This document shows positions 16,398 to 26,319 of a stretch of 64,000 bases of DNA, in pieces. The notes beneath the pieces were generated by a model. It worked only from the letters and a program-made list of their open reading frames with translations. It was not told the origin of the DNA and ran no database searches. Position 1 is the first letter of the stretch; each line of letters begins with the position of its first letter. The translations under genes and the position numbers were made by a program. Source of the stretch: Pseudomonas multiresinivorans (GTDB lineage: Bacteria > Pseudomonadota > Gammaproteobacteria > Pseudomonadales > Pseudomonadaceae); contig NZ_CP048833.1 in the NCBI RefSeq assembly GCF_012971725.1, forward strand, positions 6,014,001 to 6,078,000. The letters run 5' to 3'.

Positions 16398-16738
16398 CTG
16401 CCCTGCTGCTGGCCGGCGTCTGCCTGCTCACCTGCCTGGGCCAGCTGGCGCAGAAGTTCGCCGTGGAAAGCTGGCGCGATGCGCCGTCGAGCCTGACAGC
16501 GAAGCTCTTCTCGCCCTGGCTGATCCTGGCCGTCGCCTGCCTGGGCGCCGGCCTGCTGCTCTGGCTGCTGGTCCTGCAACGCCTGGAAGTCGGCGTCGCC
16601 TACCCGATGCTGAGCCTCAACTTCGTGCTGGTGACGCTATTGGCGAGTCGCCTGTTCGGCGAGCGCATCGACGGCCGCCACTGGTTCGGCGTGGCCCTGA
16701 TCGTCGGCGGCGTCGCCCTGCTGGGGATGCACTCGTGA
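16394..16738 (+). CDS. arnE: Ara4N-lipid flippase subunit ArnE
   Basis: A 114-residue SMR/EamA-like membrane protein with four helices. With ArnF it is proposed to flip undecaprenyl-phosphate-Ara4N across the inner membrane. It overlaps arnT and arnF by 4 bases each. Identification rests on size, topology and position between arnT and arnF. Confidence 0.9.
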   Translation: MTALLLAGVCLLTCLGQLAQKFAVESWRDAPSSLTAKLFSPWLILAVACLGAGLLLWLLVLQRLEVGVAYPMLSLNFVLVTLLASRLFGERIDGRHWFGVALIVGGVALLGMHS

Positions 16739-17163
16739 AGCGCGGCATCGCTTTCGCCCTGGGCAGCGTGCTGCTGGTGAGCAGTGCGCAGCTGGGCATG
16801 CGCTGGAGCATGTCGCACCTGCCCTCGCACTGGCCGTTCGACCTGGCGCAGCTCGACATCGCCGCGCTCCTGTTGCTGGCCGGGGCGGTGCTCGCCTACG
16901 CGCTGTCGATGCTCTGCTGGCTGCTTGCCCTGAAACACCTGCCGCTGAGCCGCGCCTACTCGCTGCTGAGCCTGAGCTATGCCCTCGTCTATCTCGGTGC
17001 CGCCGTGCTGCCGGGCCTCGGCGAGCCGCTGAGCCTGCCGCGCACCCTGGGCGTTGCCCTGGTGATCGCCGGCGTGATCGCGATCAACGCGCCACGCCGA
17101 CCTGACAGAACAACCGTCATCAAACCCAGCGACGCTCGCTCCGAGCACGCGCAGTTCGACTGA
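16735..17163 (+). CDS. arnF: Ara4N-lipid flippase subunit ArnF
   Basis: A 142-residue protein with four hydrophobic helices and a hydrophilic C-terminal tail; the family partner of ArnE. The start is GTG overlapping the arnE stop (GTGA). It completes the flippase, and ugd follows after 40 bases. Confidence 0.9.
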   Translation: MKRGIAFALGSVLLVSSAQLGMRWSMSHLPSHWPFDLAQLDIAALLLLAGAVLAYALSMLCWLLALKHLPLSRAYSLLSLSYALVYLGAAVLPGLGEPLSLPRTLGVALVIAGVIAINAPRRPDRTTVIKPSDARSEHAQFD

Positions 17164-17203
17164 CCTCAATCCCGCTTCAAGTCCCTTATCGGGAGAGCAG
17201 ACC

Positions 17204-18586
17204 ATGAAAATCAGCGTATTCGGAATCGGTTATGTAGGCCTGGTGCAGGCCGCGGTCATGGCCGAAGTGGGCCACGACGTCCTGTGCATGGACATCGACG
17301 AGGACAAGATCGCCAAGCTCAAGCGCGGCCAGATCAGCATCTTCGAACCGGGCCTGGCCGAACTGGTAAGGGATAACCTGGAAGCCGGACGCCTGCGCTT
17401 CACCAACGACGTCGCCGAGGCCGCCGGCCATGGCCGCGTGCAGTTCATCGCCGTCGGCACACCGCCGCTGCCCGATGGCTCGGCCGACCTGCGCGCCGTG
17501 CTGGCCGTGGCCGAAGGCATCGCCCGCCACCGCACCCAGCCGGTGATCATCGTCGAGAAATCCACCGTGCCGGTGGGCACCGGTGACCGCGTGAAGGCCA
17601 AGGTGCTAGCGGTGCTCGCCGAAGAAGGCCGCAGCCTGGACTTCGAGATCGTCTCCAACCCCGAGTTCCTCAAGGAAGGCTCGGCGCTGGCCGACTGCCG
17701 CAAACCCGACCGCATCGTCATCGGCTGCGAAAGCTCCGAGGTGCTGGACGTGATGCGCGAGATCTACGAGCCGTTCAACCGCAACCACGACCGTATCCTG
17801 ACCATGAACCTGCGCAGCGCGGAACTGACCAAGTACGCCGCCAACTGCATGCTCGCCACCAAGATCAGCTTCATCAACCAGATCGCCGAGCTGGCCGAGC
17901 ACCTGGGCGCCGACATCGAAGCCGTGCGCCAGGGCATGGGCGCCGACCCGCGCATTGGCTACCACTTCATCTATCCCGGCTGCGGCTATGGCGGCTCGTG
18001 CTTCCCCAAGGACGTCCAGGCGCTGATCCAGAGTGCCGAGGAAGCCCACTGTTCCAGCGACCTGCTGCGCGCCGTGGAAGCGGTCAACCAGCGGCAGAAG
18101 AGCAAGCTGTTCGAGCGCATCCACAGCTACTACGGCGGCAAGCTCAAGGGCCGCACCTTCGCCCTCTGGGGCCTGTCGTTCAAGCCCAACACCGATGACA
18201 TGCGCGACGCTCCCAGCCGCACCCTGATGGAAGCCCTGTGGGCCGCCGGCGCCAAGGTCCGCGCCTTCGACCCCGAGGCCATGCCCGAGGCGCAGCGCCT
18301 GTATGGCCACGATGAACGCCTGACCCTGATGGGCACCCCGGAAGCCACCCTCGGCGGCGCCGATGCCCTGGTGATCTGCACCGAGTGGCGGCAGTTCAAG
18401 GCGCCGGACTTCGAGCTGGTGGCCAGCCGCCTGAAAACACCGGTGATCTTCGACGGCCGCAACCTGTTCGATCCCGAGCGCGTGGCGCGCTACGGTTTCG
18501 AATATTTCCCCATGGGCCGCGGCGACTCGCACCGCCTGCCGGTGCCGGCGCAGGTCGTCGAACAACGGCCGCGCCGTAGCGCCTGA
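17204..18586 (+). CDS. ugd: UDP-glucose 6-dehydrogenase
   Basis: NAD+-dependent cytoplasmic enzyme oxidising UDP-glucose to UDP-glucuronate, the precursor used by ArnA. It has 460 residues, an N-terminal Rossmann motif GIGYVGLVQAAVMAE, and the catalytic cysteine C266 in GCGYGGSCFPKD. A GGGAGAG ribosome site precedes the ATG. Placed last in the arn operon, it supplies substrate for the whole pathway. A REPIN lies directly after the stop. Confidence 0.95.
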   Translation: MKISVFGIGYVGLVQAAVMAEVGHDVLCMDIDEDKIAKLKRGQISIFEPGLAELVRDNLEAGRLRFTNDVAEAAGHGRVQFIAVGTPPLPDGSADLRAVLAVAEGIARHRTQPVIIVEKSTVPVGTGDRVKAKVLAVLAEEGRSLDFEIVSNPEFLKEGSALADCRKPDRIVIGCESSEVLDVMREIYEPFNRNHDRILTMNLRSAELTKYAANCMLATKISFINQIAELAEHLGADIEAVRQGMGADPRIGYHFIYPGCGYGGSCFPKDVQALIQSAEEAHCSSDLLRAVEAVNQRQKSKLFERIHSYYGGKLKGRTFALWGLSFKPNTDDMRDAPSRTLMEALWAAGAKVRAFDPEAMPEAQRLYGHDERLTLMGTPEATLGGADALVICTEWRQFKAPDFELVASRLKTPVIFDGRNLFDPERVARYGFEYFPMGRGDSHRLPVPAQVVEQRPRRSA

Positions 18587-18592
18587 CCTGAC

Positions 18593-18686
18593 GTAGGAGC
18601 GGACTCCGTCCGCGATGTCCCATCGGGCGCTCCGCGGGTTAGCCTGGCGCGCGGATAAGCCTATCGCGGACGGAGTCCGCTCCTAC
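18593..18686. repeat. REPIN (family B) between ugd and fruA
   Basis: Inverted arms GTAGGAGCGGACTCCGTCCG...CGGACGGAGTCCGCTCCTAC around a GC-rich spacer. The head GTAGGAGCG is shared with family A but the palindrome differs. It separates two convergent operons and may act as a bidirectional 3' end. Confidence 0.85.
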
Positions 18687-18703
18687 GCGCCCGCGAGCTC
18701 CGG

Positions 18704-20458
18704 TTACCCCCGCCCCGGCGCCTGCTCGCCCATCACCATCATCGGCGCTGCCTCACTACGCTTGAGCAGCGCATAGAGCACCCCGGTCACCACGCTGCCG
18801 ATGGCAATCGCCAGCAGGTAGAGCAGTGCGTGGTTCATCGCATTGGGGATCAGCAGCACGAATAGCCCGCCATGGGGCGCCAGCAGCTTGCAGCCGAACA
18901 GCATCGACAGCGCGCCGGTCAGCGCACCACCGGCGATGCTTGCCGGGATCACCCGCAGCGGGTCCTTGGCAGCGAACGGAATCGCACCCTCGGAGATGAA
19001 GCACAGCCCCAGCACCAGCGCCGCCTTGCCGGCCTCGCGCTCGCTCTGGGCGAACTTGCGCCGCGCCAGCAGCGTGGCGATGCCCATGCCGATCGGCGGG
19101 ACCATGCCGCCGGCCATCACCGCCGCCATCGGCGCATAGCTCTGCGAGGCGAGCAGACCGACCGAGAACGCATAGGCGGCCTTGTTGATCGGCCCACCCA
19201 GGTCCACGCACATCATCCCGCCCAGCAACAGGCCGAGCAGGATGGCGTTGGTGGTACCCATGCCGGCGAGGAAATCGGTCAGCGCGCCCATCATCGCCGC
19301 CACCGGCGAACCCACCACATAGATCATCACCAGCCCGGTGAACAGGCTGGCCAGCAGCGGGATGATCAGGATCGGCTTGAGCGCCGCGACACTGGCCGGT
19401 AGCGGAACCCACTGGGCAATCGCGCGCGCCGAATAGCCGGCGAGCAAGCCGGCGACAATGCCGCCAAGGAAGCCCGCCCCCAGCGTGCTCGCCAACAGCC
19501 CGCCGATCATCCCCGGCGCCAGCCCGGGGCGGTCGGCGATGGACCAGGCGATGTAGCCGGCGAGCATTGGCACCATCAGCTTGAATGCTGCGTCTCCACC
19601 GATCTGCATCAGCGCCGCCGCCAGGGTGCCTTGCTGCTTGAACGCCTCGATGCCGAAGACGAAGGACAACGCGATCAGCAGGCCGCCCGCCACCACCATC
19701 GGCAGCATGAAGGACACGCCGGTGAGCAAGTGCTTGTAGACGCCACGCGCTTCGTTCTTCGTCGGTGCCGCACTGTTGCCGGCAGACGAGGCGGACTCCG
19801 TCGTCGCCTCCTGCAGCGCTCGCTCGATGGTCGCCTGGGGCTGCTTCAACGCCACACCCGTGCCGCAACGGAAAATGCGTTTGCCGGCGAAGCGCTCGGG
19901 ATTGACCTCGATATCCGCCGCCAGCAGGACCACGTCAGCAGCAGCGATTTCTTCCGCACTCAGCGGATTGCGCGCGCCCACCGAGCCCTGGGTTTCCACC
20001 CGCAGCTCGACGCCCATCTGCTGCGCCGCCTGCTGCAGCGCCTCGGCGGCCATGAAGGTGTGCGCCACGCCGGTCGGGCAGGCAGTCACCGCTACGACCT
20101 TCGCCACGCGTTCCGTTTCGGCAGGCACTGGCGAGGCCTCGCCCGGCTGCCAGACGGGTGCTTCCGCCGCCGCGCGCTGAAGGAAACCGGCCGGGTCGGC
20201 CAAGGCCTCGGCCGGGCGCGCCTGCACCAGGCGCTTGCCGGCGAAGCGGGTGAGGTCCAGCGGCTGCGCGCTGACCACCAGCACCCAGTCGGCCGCGGCG
20301 ATCTGTCCTTCGCTCAACTGGCGTTCCGGATGCTGCGGGTCGCGCTGTTCAACGCACACCGACCAGCCCAGTCGCTCGGCCGCCGCACGTAGCAGGCGGG
20401 CGCTGAGCACGCTGGAAATCTGGCCGTTCGGGCAGGCCGTGATCAGGGCAAGGTTCAT
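18704..20458 (-). CDS. fruA: fructose PTS permease EIIB'BC
   Basis: Inner-membrane component of the fructose phosphotransferase system, 584 residues. The order is a degenerate IIB' domain (TACPNGQISSVLSARLL near the N-terminus), a functional IIB domain with phospho-cysteine in TACPTGVAHTFMA, and a IIC domain of about ten helices. It imports fructose as fructose-1-phosphate. The ATG at 20458 is chosen because AAGAGG lies 7 bases upstream; ATG at 20464 is too close to it. Third gene of fruBKA. Confidence 0.95.
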   Translation of the reverse strand: MNLALITACPNGQISSVLSARLLRAAAERLGWSVCVEQRDPQHPERQLSEGQIAAADWVLVVSAQPLDLTRFAGKRLVQARPAEALADPAGFLQRAAAEAPVWQPGEASPVPAETERVAKVVAVTACPTGVAHTFMAAEALQQAAQQMGVELRVETQGSVGARNPLSAEEIAAADVVLLAADIEVNPERFAGKRIFRCGTGVALKQPQATIERALQEATTESASSAGNSAAPTKNEARGVYKHLLTGVSFMLPMVVAGGLLIALSFVFGIEAFKQQGTLAAALMQIGGDAAFKLMVPMLAGYIAWSIADRPGLAPGMIGGLLASTLGAGFLGGIVAGLLAGYSARAIAQWVPLPASVAALKPILIIPLLASLFTGLVMIYVVGSPVAAMMGALTDFLAGMGTTNAILLGLLLGGMMCVDLGGPINKAAYAFSVGLLASQSYAPMAAVMAGGMVPPIGMGIATLLARRKFAQSEREAGKAALVLGLCFISEGAIPFAAKDPLRVIPASIAGGALTGALSMLFGCKLLAPHGGLFVLLIPNAMNHALLYLLAIAIGSVVTGVLYALLKRSEAAPMMVMGEQAPGRG

Positions 20459-20484
20459 CGTCATACCTCTTGTTGTTCTATCGC

Positions 20485-21432
20485 TCAGGGCTGGCACGGG
20501 GCCAACGCCTGAACCTGCACCGCGTCCTCGATGCGCTTGAGCCGCTGCGCGTCGCCGATGCCGAACTGGATCTGGGTGACCGCCAGTGCCGCCACCGCCG
20601 TGGCCTGGCGCAACACGCGCTCGGCCGGCCAACCGGCGAGCAGGCCATGGACCATGCCTGCCAGCAGGGAATCGCCGGCGCCCACCGTGCTGGCGACTTC
20701 CACCCTGGGCGGCACCGCTTGCCAGACACCCTGCGGGCCGTACCAGCGCACGCCCTCGGCGCCCTGGGAAAGCACCACCTGCTCGATACCGCGCGCGCGC
20801 AATGATTCGACCTGCGCGACCAACTCGGCGGCACTGCCAGCGGGTTTTCCACAGGCATCGCCCAGCTCCTGCTCGTTGGGTTTGATCAGCCAGGGAGCGG
20901 CGTCCACTCCAGCGCGCAGTGCGGCACCACTGCAATCGAAGGCGACCTTCAGACCATGGCCCTGCAAGCGCAGCAACAGCTCGCGCAGCCATTGCGGATC
21001 GACTCCGCGAGGCAGGCTGCCGGCAACCACGGCGATGTCGAAATCGGCAGCGATCAGGTCGAGGCGGTCGAGCAGCGCATCCTGCTGGGCGCTACTGACT
21101 TCCGGGCCCGGACCGTTGATATCGGTGATGCGCCCGGTGCCTTCGGCGATCTTGATGTTCCGCCGCGTTTCGCCCGGCACGCGGACAAAGGCATCGACGA
21201 AACCACGGCGACGGAACAACGCCTCGAAGGGCAACGCATTGTCCGCACCGAGGAAGCCGGCGACGGTCAGCGAATGTCCCAGGTCGGCCAGCACCTGGGC
21301 AACGTTGAGGCCCTTGCCGGCGGCCTGGCTGAGTGCCGACTCGCTGCGGTTCACCTCGCCGGGCGCAAGCGTCGGCAGGCGCACGGTGAGGTCCAGCGCC
21401 GGGTTCAGGGTCAGCGTGAGAATACGGGCCAT
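20485..21432 (-). CDS. fruK: 1-phosphofructokinase
   Basis: PfkB-family kinase of 315 residues that phosphorylates fructose-1-phosphate to fructose-1,6-bisphosphate. The N-terminus (LTLNPALDLTV) and the PfkB signature with catalytic aspartate (STVGAGDSLLAGM) are visible. The ATG at 21432 overlaps the fruB stop by one base (TGATG), so the two are probably coupled. Confidence 0.95.
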   Translation of the reverse strand: MARILTLTLNPALDLTVRLPTLAPGEVNRSESALSQAAGKGLNVAQVLADLGHSLTVAGFLGADNALPFEALFRRRGFVDAFVRVPGETRRNIKIAEGTGRITDINGPGPEVSSAQQDALLDRLDLIAADFDIAVVAGSLPRGVDPQWLRELLLRLQGHGLKVAFDCSGAALRAGVDAAPWLIKPNEQELGDACGKPAGSAAELVAQVESLRARGIEQVVLSQGAEGVRWYGPQGVWQAVPPRVEVASTVGAGDSLLAGMVHGLLAGWPAERVLRQATAVAALAVTQIQFGIGDAQRLKRIEDAVQVQALAPCQP

Positions 21433-24326
21433 CAGTGCACCTCCGGCAGCGCGAGGGCAACACTCTGGCGCACGTCCGCCGCCGAGCACAGGGTCAGAGC
21501 GGCCTGCGCCAGCTCGCGAGAAGTCGGCAGGTCCAGCTCGCGTACCCGCGCCTTCACCAGGGGAATGCTGCGCGCCGAGACACTCAGCTCATCGACACCC
21601 AGCCCAACCAGCAGCGGCACCGCCAGCGGGTCGGCGGCCAGCTCACCGCACACTCCTACCCACTTGCCATGGGCATGGGCGGCGCGCACGGTCATGTCGA
21701 TCAGTTGCAGCACGGCCGGGTGCAGGCCATCGGCCTGGGCGGACAGGCTCGGATGGCCACGATCGATGGCCAGGGCGTACTGCGTCAGGTCGTTGGTGCC
21801 GACGCTGAAGAAGTCCACCTCGCGCGCCAGTACCGGCGCCAGCAGCGCGGCGGACGGCACCTCGACCATGATGCCGAGTTGCAGGTCATGCTCGCCGCCC
21901 AGTTCCTCGCAGAGTTCGAGAGTGAGGTCGCGGGCCTGCCGCCACTCCTCCACCTGCCCGACCATGGGGAACATGATGCGCAGCGGACGGCCGGCAGCCG
22001 CACTCAGCAACGCTCGCAGCTGGGTACGGAAAATCTGTGGGCGTTGCAGCGTCAGGCGCACGCCACGAATGCCCAGGTAGGGGTTGGTTTCCTCCGGGAT
22101 CGGCCAATACGGCAGCGGCTTGTCGCCGCCCACATCGAGGGTGCGCGCCACCAGCGGGCGGCCTTCGAGGGCATCGAGCACGCGGCGGTATTCGGTCTCC
22201 TGGGTCGCCTGGTCCGGCGCCTGGGGGTTGTCCATGAAGACGAACTCGGTGCGCAACAGGCCTACGCCCTCCGCGCCCAGCTCCACGGCTTTCGCCGCGC
22301 CGGCGGTGTCGCCAAGATTGGCGCAGACTTCCACGGCATGGCCATCGCGGGTCACCGCCGGCTCATGACGGCGCGCCTCGGCCTGCGCGGCGCGGCGCTG
22401 GCGCAGATCGTGCTGGGTTGCGGCGGCGTGCAGCGCTTGGGCATCGGGGGCGACCGTCATCTGGCCTTTCTCGCCATCCAGCAGCAACGCCGTGCCGGAC
22501 TCCAGCGCCAGCACGCTTTCCCCGGCGCCCACCAGCGCGGGAATGCCCAGCGCGCGGGCGATGATCGCGCTGTGCGAAGTGGCGCCACCGCGCGCCGTGA
22601 CGATACCCGCCACGCGTTCCGGATCGAGCCGCGCCACGTCCGAGGGGCCGACTTCGTCCATCACCAGGATGTAGGGCTCGTTCGGTTCCATCGCACTCTC
22701 GACGCCGCACAGGCGCGCCAGCACACGCCGGCCGACATCGCGCAGGTCCGCTGCGCGCTCAGCCAGCAGCGCATCGCGCAGGGCCTCCTGCTCGCCGGCC
22801 ACCCGTTCGATCACCTGGCTCCAGGCCGCTTCGGCGCTGGCGCCTTCGACCAGGCGCGCCTGCACCTCGTCGAGCAGCTCGGGGTCGTCCAGCAGCGCCT
22901 GGTGAGTGACGAAGATGTCGCGAATTTCCTTGACCTGGCTGCGTTCCACCAGCGCTCCGATTTCCCCGCTGATGGCCATGCGCGCCTCGTCGAGGCGCTG
23001 GCGCTCGACTTCCGCCGACTCGCCGCGCACGGCGAACTCGAAGGCACGAGCGACCTGCACGTAGGCAGGGCCGTGGGCAATGCCCGGCGATGCGGCAATG
23101 GCCTGCAACTGCGCGCCCGCTTCGGGAGCCCGCTGCGTTTGCAGCTCTCCATCGTCCAGTTGAACGCTATCGCCGACCAGCTCGAGGGTTTCCGGCAGCG
23201 GCTCGACTTCTTCGCCCAGGCCCTGCTCCACGGCCGCGCGAACGGCAGCCAGTGCGGCCTCGGCGATTTCCGGCTCGGCGAAGAACTCCAGCACCTGCCC
23301 ACGCCGCGCGCCCAGGCTGAGCAGTTTGCTCAGGCTGCGGATGGAAACCGGAGCACTGTCGCCCTCGGCGATGCGCACGCGAATTTCGCCGCTGTAGTCC
23401 CGCGCCAGCAGCATCAGCACCTGCGCCGGGCGCGCGTGCAGGCCATGCGGGTTGGCCAGCGGCACCCGGATGCTCGGCCAATCCACTGGCAATTCACCGC
23501 CCAGGGCTTCCAGCACTGCACGTATGGAAGTCGCGCTGGCCAGCTCTCCGGCCCGGCCATCCACCAGCAAGTCGCACAGGCGCGCGAACACCGCCTCGTG
23601 CGCGTCGCCCTGGCGAGCCAGGCAGAACAGGCCACGCACCGGCTGGCCGGCGTGGCTCAGCTCACGCGCGGGGGTAACGAAGACGAGGCCCGGACGAGTG
23701 ACGCATTGTTCGCTGTCCTGCCACCAGAGTCCCGCGCCCAACGGCAGGGCCTCCTGGTCATGCAGCGCGGCAGCGAAGCCGGGGACCACGCAGCCGGCCT
23801 TCTTCAGACGCCGCGCACCGACCAGCGCCAGTTCGTCGAAGTCTTCGGCAGCAACGCCAAGCCCTACCAGATGCTCGTCGAACAGCAACGGCTGAGGCGC
23901 GCCACCTTGCAGCAGCTGCAGCAGGTCCTCGGGTTTTTCCGCTGCACGCAAGGCCGGGCCTACTTCTCCATCGCCCAGCGCACGGGTAAGCAGTTGCAGC
24001 AGGCGCAGGTGCTCATCGGACTTGGCCGCAATGGCGATGGCCAGGTGCACGGTCTGCCCGTCGCCCCAGGCCACCCCCTCGGGGAAGTGCATCAGGCGCA
24101 CGCCGGTGCGTTGCACCAGGTGGCGGGTTTCCGGCGTACCGTGGGGGATGGCGATGCCCTGCCCGAGATAGGTGGAGCCTTGCGCTTCACGGGCCTGCAG
24201 ACCTGCCAGGTAGCCTTCGGCGACCAGGCCATCGGCTTCGAGGGCAGAGCCGAGCATGGCCAGGGCGGCCTGCTTGTCGGCAGCGCGCTGGCCCATGCGG
24301 ACCTGCTGCGCGTTGAATTCGAGCAT
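21432..24326 (-). CDS. fruB: fructose PTS multiphosphoryl transfer protein EIIA-HPr-EI
   Basis: A 964-residue cytoplasmic fusion relaying phosphate from PEP to FruA. Domains in order: IIA-Fru with phospho-His H62 (IAIPHGTPE), HPr with its histidine near residue 297 (NPHGLHARPAQ), and EI with its histidine near 585 (GGATSHSAIIARALG) and the C-terminal PEP-binding barrel. This complete fusion is typical of pseudomonads, where fructose is the main PTS sugar. It is first in the fruBKA operon and divergent from fruR. Confidence 0.96.
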   Translation of the reverse strand: MLEFNAQQVRMGQRAADKQAALAMLGSALEADGLVAEGYLAGLQAREAQGSTYLGQGIAIPHGTPETRHLVQRTGVRLMHFPEGVAWGDGQTVHLAIAIAAKSDEHLRLLQLLTRALGDGEVGPALRAAEKPEDLLQLLQGGAPQPLLFDEHLVGLGVAAEDFDELALVGARRLKKAGCVVPGFAAALHDQEALPLGAGLWWQDSEQCVTRPGLVFVTPARELSHAGQPVRGLFCLARQGDAHEAVFARLCDLLVDGRAGELASATSIRAVLEALGGELPVDWPSIRVPLANPHGLHARPAQVLMLLARDYSGEIRVRIAEGDSAPVSIRSLSKLLSLGARRGQVLEFFAEPEIAEAALAAVRAAVEQGLGEEVEPLPETLELVGDSVQLDDGELQTQRAPEAGAQLQAIAASPGIAHGPAYVQVARAFEFAVRGESAEVERQRLDEARMAISGEIGALVERSQVKEIRDIFVTHQALLDDPELLDEVQARLVEGASAEAAWSQVIERVAGEQEALRDALLAERAADLRDVGRRVLARLCGVESAMEPNEPYILVMDEVGPSDVARLDPERVAGIVTARGGATSHSAIIARALGIPALVGAGESVLALESGTALLLDGEKGQMTVAPDAQALHAAATQHDLRQRRAAQAEARRHEPAVTRDGHAVEVCANLGDTAGAAKAVELGAEGVGLLRTEFVFMDNPQAPDQATQETEYRRVLDALEGRPLVARTLDVGGDKPLPYWPIPEETNPYLGIRGVRLTLQRPQIFRTQLRALLSAAAGRPLRIMFPMVGQVEEWRQARDLTLELCEELGGEHDLQLGIMVEVPSAALLAPVLAREVDFFSVGTNDLTQYALAIDRGHPSLSAQADGLHPAVLQLIDMTVRAAHAHGKWVGVCGELAADPLAVPLLVGLGVDELSVSARSIPLVKARVRELDLPTSRELAQAALTLCSAADVRQSVALALPEVH

Positions 24327-24446
24327 CGCGTTCTCCTCACCGGCGTTCGCGCGTGCCGGCGCTGGGGCGGTTATCCGCTTGTACGGTGATCAGCTTAGAG
24401 GCTGCGGCGCAGGAACAGGGTTCAGGCAATACTGCGTGCGCAATGC

Positions 24447-24458
24447 TGAATCGTTTCA
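24447..24458. promoter_or_regulatory. FruR (Cra) operator
   Basis: TGAATCGTTTCA, a perfect match to the Cra/FruR palindrome TGAAnCGnTTCA, lies between the divergent fruB and fruR genes. It is expected to mediate repression relieved by fructose-1-phosphate. Confidence 0.85.
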
Positions 24459-24529
24459 CCTATTGAGACTGGCACGTTACTCGATAATGCGTGATCCTTG
24501 AAGCCCCCAATTGTCGGCAGCATCTCGCG

Positions 24530-25522
24530 TTGAAACTCAGTGATATCGCCCGCCTGGCCGGTGTTTCGGTCACCACCGCCAGCTATGTGATCAATGGCAA
24601 GGCCGTCCAGCGCCGCATCAGCGCCGCCACGGTGGAGCGCGTGCGCGCGGTGATCGAGGAGCACGGCTACCACCCGGACCAGCAGGCGGCCAGCCTGCGG
24701 CGCGGGCAGACCCGCACCCTGGGCTTCGTCCTGCCGGACCTGGAGAACCCCAGCTACGCCAAGCTCGCCAAGCTGCTGGAGCAAGGCGCGCGAGCGCGCG
24801 GCTACCAGTTGCTGATCGCCTGCTCCGACGACGAGCCGGACACCGAGCGCCAGGTGCTCAGCCTGTTCCGCGCGCGCCGTTGCGACGCGCTGATCGTCGC
24901 CAGTTGCCTGCCCGTCGGCGACGAAAGCCACGCACGCCTGCAGGCTGACGGCGTGCCGATCATCGCGGTGGATCGCCAGCTCGACCCGCAGCGCTTCTGC
25001 TCGGTGGTCAGCGACGACCGCGACGCCAGCCACCGCCTCACCGCCAGCCTGCTGAAGCCCGCGCCCCGCAGCATCGCCCTGCTCGGCGCGCGGCCGGAGC
25101 TGATCATTTCCCAGGAGCGCGCCGCCGGCTTCCGCAGCGCCCTGCGCGATTACAAGGGCCAGGTGCTGGTCGAGCACGGCGAGACCTTCAGCCGCCCCTG
25201 CGGCCGCCGTCTGATGGAGGAGCTGCTGGCCGGCCAGGGGCAGTTGCCCGAAGCACTGATCACCACCTCCTATGTGCTGCTCGAAGGCGTGTTCGATGTA
25301 CTCCAGGCGCTGCCCAGCGGCTGGCCGGCGAACCTGCGCATCGCCACCTTCGGCGATACCCAGTTGCTGGACTTCGTTCCGCTGAAGGTCAACGCGATCT
25401 CCCAGCAGCACGCGCTGATCGCCGAGCGCGCGCTGGACCTGGCGCTGGCCGCCATCGAACAGAACAGCTACACGCCCGGCGTGCACCCCATCCCGCGCAA
25501 CCTCAAGCTGCGCACGGAGTGA
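24530..25522 (+). CDS. fruR: fructose operon repressor, LacI family
   Basis: LacI/GalR-family regulator (Cra/FruR). The helix-turn-helix KLSDIARLAGVSVTTASYV is at the extreme N-terminus, followed by a periplasmic-binding-protein-like effector domain. The start at TTG 24530 (330 residues) places the HTH as usual for the family; a GTG at 24491 would add 13 residues not expected in the family. It should bind the palindrome at 24447-24458 and control the divergent fruBKA operon. Confidence 0.9.
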   Translation: MKLSDIARLAGVSVTTASYVINGKAVQRRISAATVERVRAVIEEHGYHPDQQAASLRRGQTRTLGFVLPDLENPSYAKLAKLLEQGARARGYQLLIACSDDEPDTERQVLSLFRARRCDALIVASCLPVGDESHARLQADGVPIIAVDRQLDPQRFCSVVSDDRDASHRLTASLLKPAPRSIALLGARPELIISQERAAGFRSALRDYKGQVLVEHGETFSRPCGRRLMEELLAGQGQLPEALITTSYVLLEGVFDVLQALPSGWPANLRIATFGDTQLLDFVPLKVNAISQQHALIAERALDLALAAIEQNSYTPGVHPIPRNLKLRTE

Positions 25523-25526
25523 ACCG

Positions 25527-26306
25527 ATGCGCCTGATCGACACCCACAACCACCTCGACTGCCCGGACTTCGAGCAGGACCGCGCCGCCGTGCTGCAACG
25601 CAGCCGCGAGCTGGGCGTGGAACGACAGGTGCTGCTGGGGGTGTTCCGCGAGAACTGGGAGGACGTCTGGGCGCTGGTGGACAGCGAGCCGGACCTCTAC
25701 GCCGCCCTGGGCCTGCACCCGATCTATCTGGCGCGACACAAGCCGGAACACCTCGCTGCGCTGCGCGAGTGGCTGCAGCGTCTGGCCGGCCACCCGAAGC
25801 TCTGCGCGGTGGGCGAGATCGGCCTGGACTATTACCTGGAAGACCTCGACCGCGACGGCCAGCAGGCCATCTTCGAGGAGCAGTTGCGCATCGCCATCGA
25901 CTTCGAGCTGCCGGTGCTGCTGCACGTGCGCCGTGCCCATGCGGCGATGATCGCCACGCTCAAGCGCTACAAGCCCGGGCGCCAGGGCATCGTCCACGCC
26001 TTCGCCGGCAGCCGCGAGGAAGCCCGCGAATACCTCAAGCTGGGTTTCCGCCTGGGCCTGGGCGGCGCGCCGACCTGGCCACAGGCCAACCGCCTGCGCA
26101 AGGTGGTGCCGGAGATTCCGCTGGAGTCCATCGTGCTGGAGACCGACTCGCCGGACATGGCGCCGTCGATGTACCCCGGCGTACGCAACAGCCCGGAGCA
26201 TCTGCCGGATATCTGCGTGGCACTGGCGGAGTTGAAGGGCATCAGCCCGGAAGAGCTGGCCAGCGCCAGCACGCGCAATGCGATGGAGTTGTTCGGCTGG
26301 AGTTGA
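25527..26306 (+). CDS. TatD-family metal-dependent hydrolase
   Basis: A 259-residue TIM-barrel hydrolase of the TatD/YcfH family (3'-5' exonuclease or DNase-like). Metal ligands are visible in LIDTHNHLD at the N-terminus, GEIGLDYY in the middle and ETDSPDM near the end. It begins 4 bases after fruR, so it is probably cotranscribed. The same pairing with fruR suggests shared expression rather than shared function. Confidence 0.9.
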   Translation: MRLIDTHNHLDCPDFEQDRAAVLQRSRELGVERQVLLGVFRENWEDVWALVDSEPDLYAALGLHPIYLARHKPEHLAALREWLQRLAGHPKLCAVGEIGLDYYLEDLDRDGQQAIFEEQLRIAIDFELPVLLHVRRAHAAMIATLKRYKPGRQGIVHAFAGSREEAREYLKLGFRLGLGGAPTWPQANRLRKVVPEIPLESIVLETDSPDMAPSMYPGVRNSPEHLPDICVALAELKGISPEELASASTRNAMELFGWS

Positions 26307-26319
26307 GCGGTTGCTCTTC

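Noticed and set aside
21435..24389. 984-residue open frame antisense to fruB
   Set aside because: A shadow of the fruB coding frame: low-complexity Gln/Arg/His-rich sequence with no domain.
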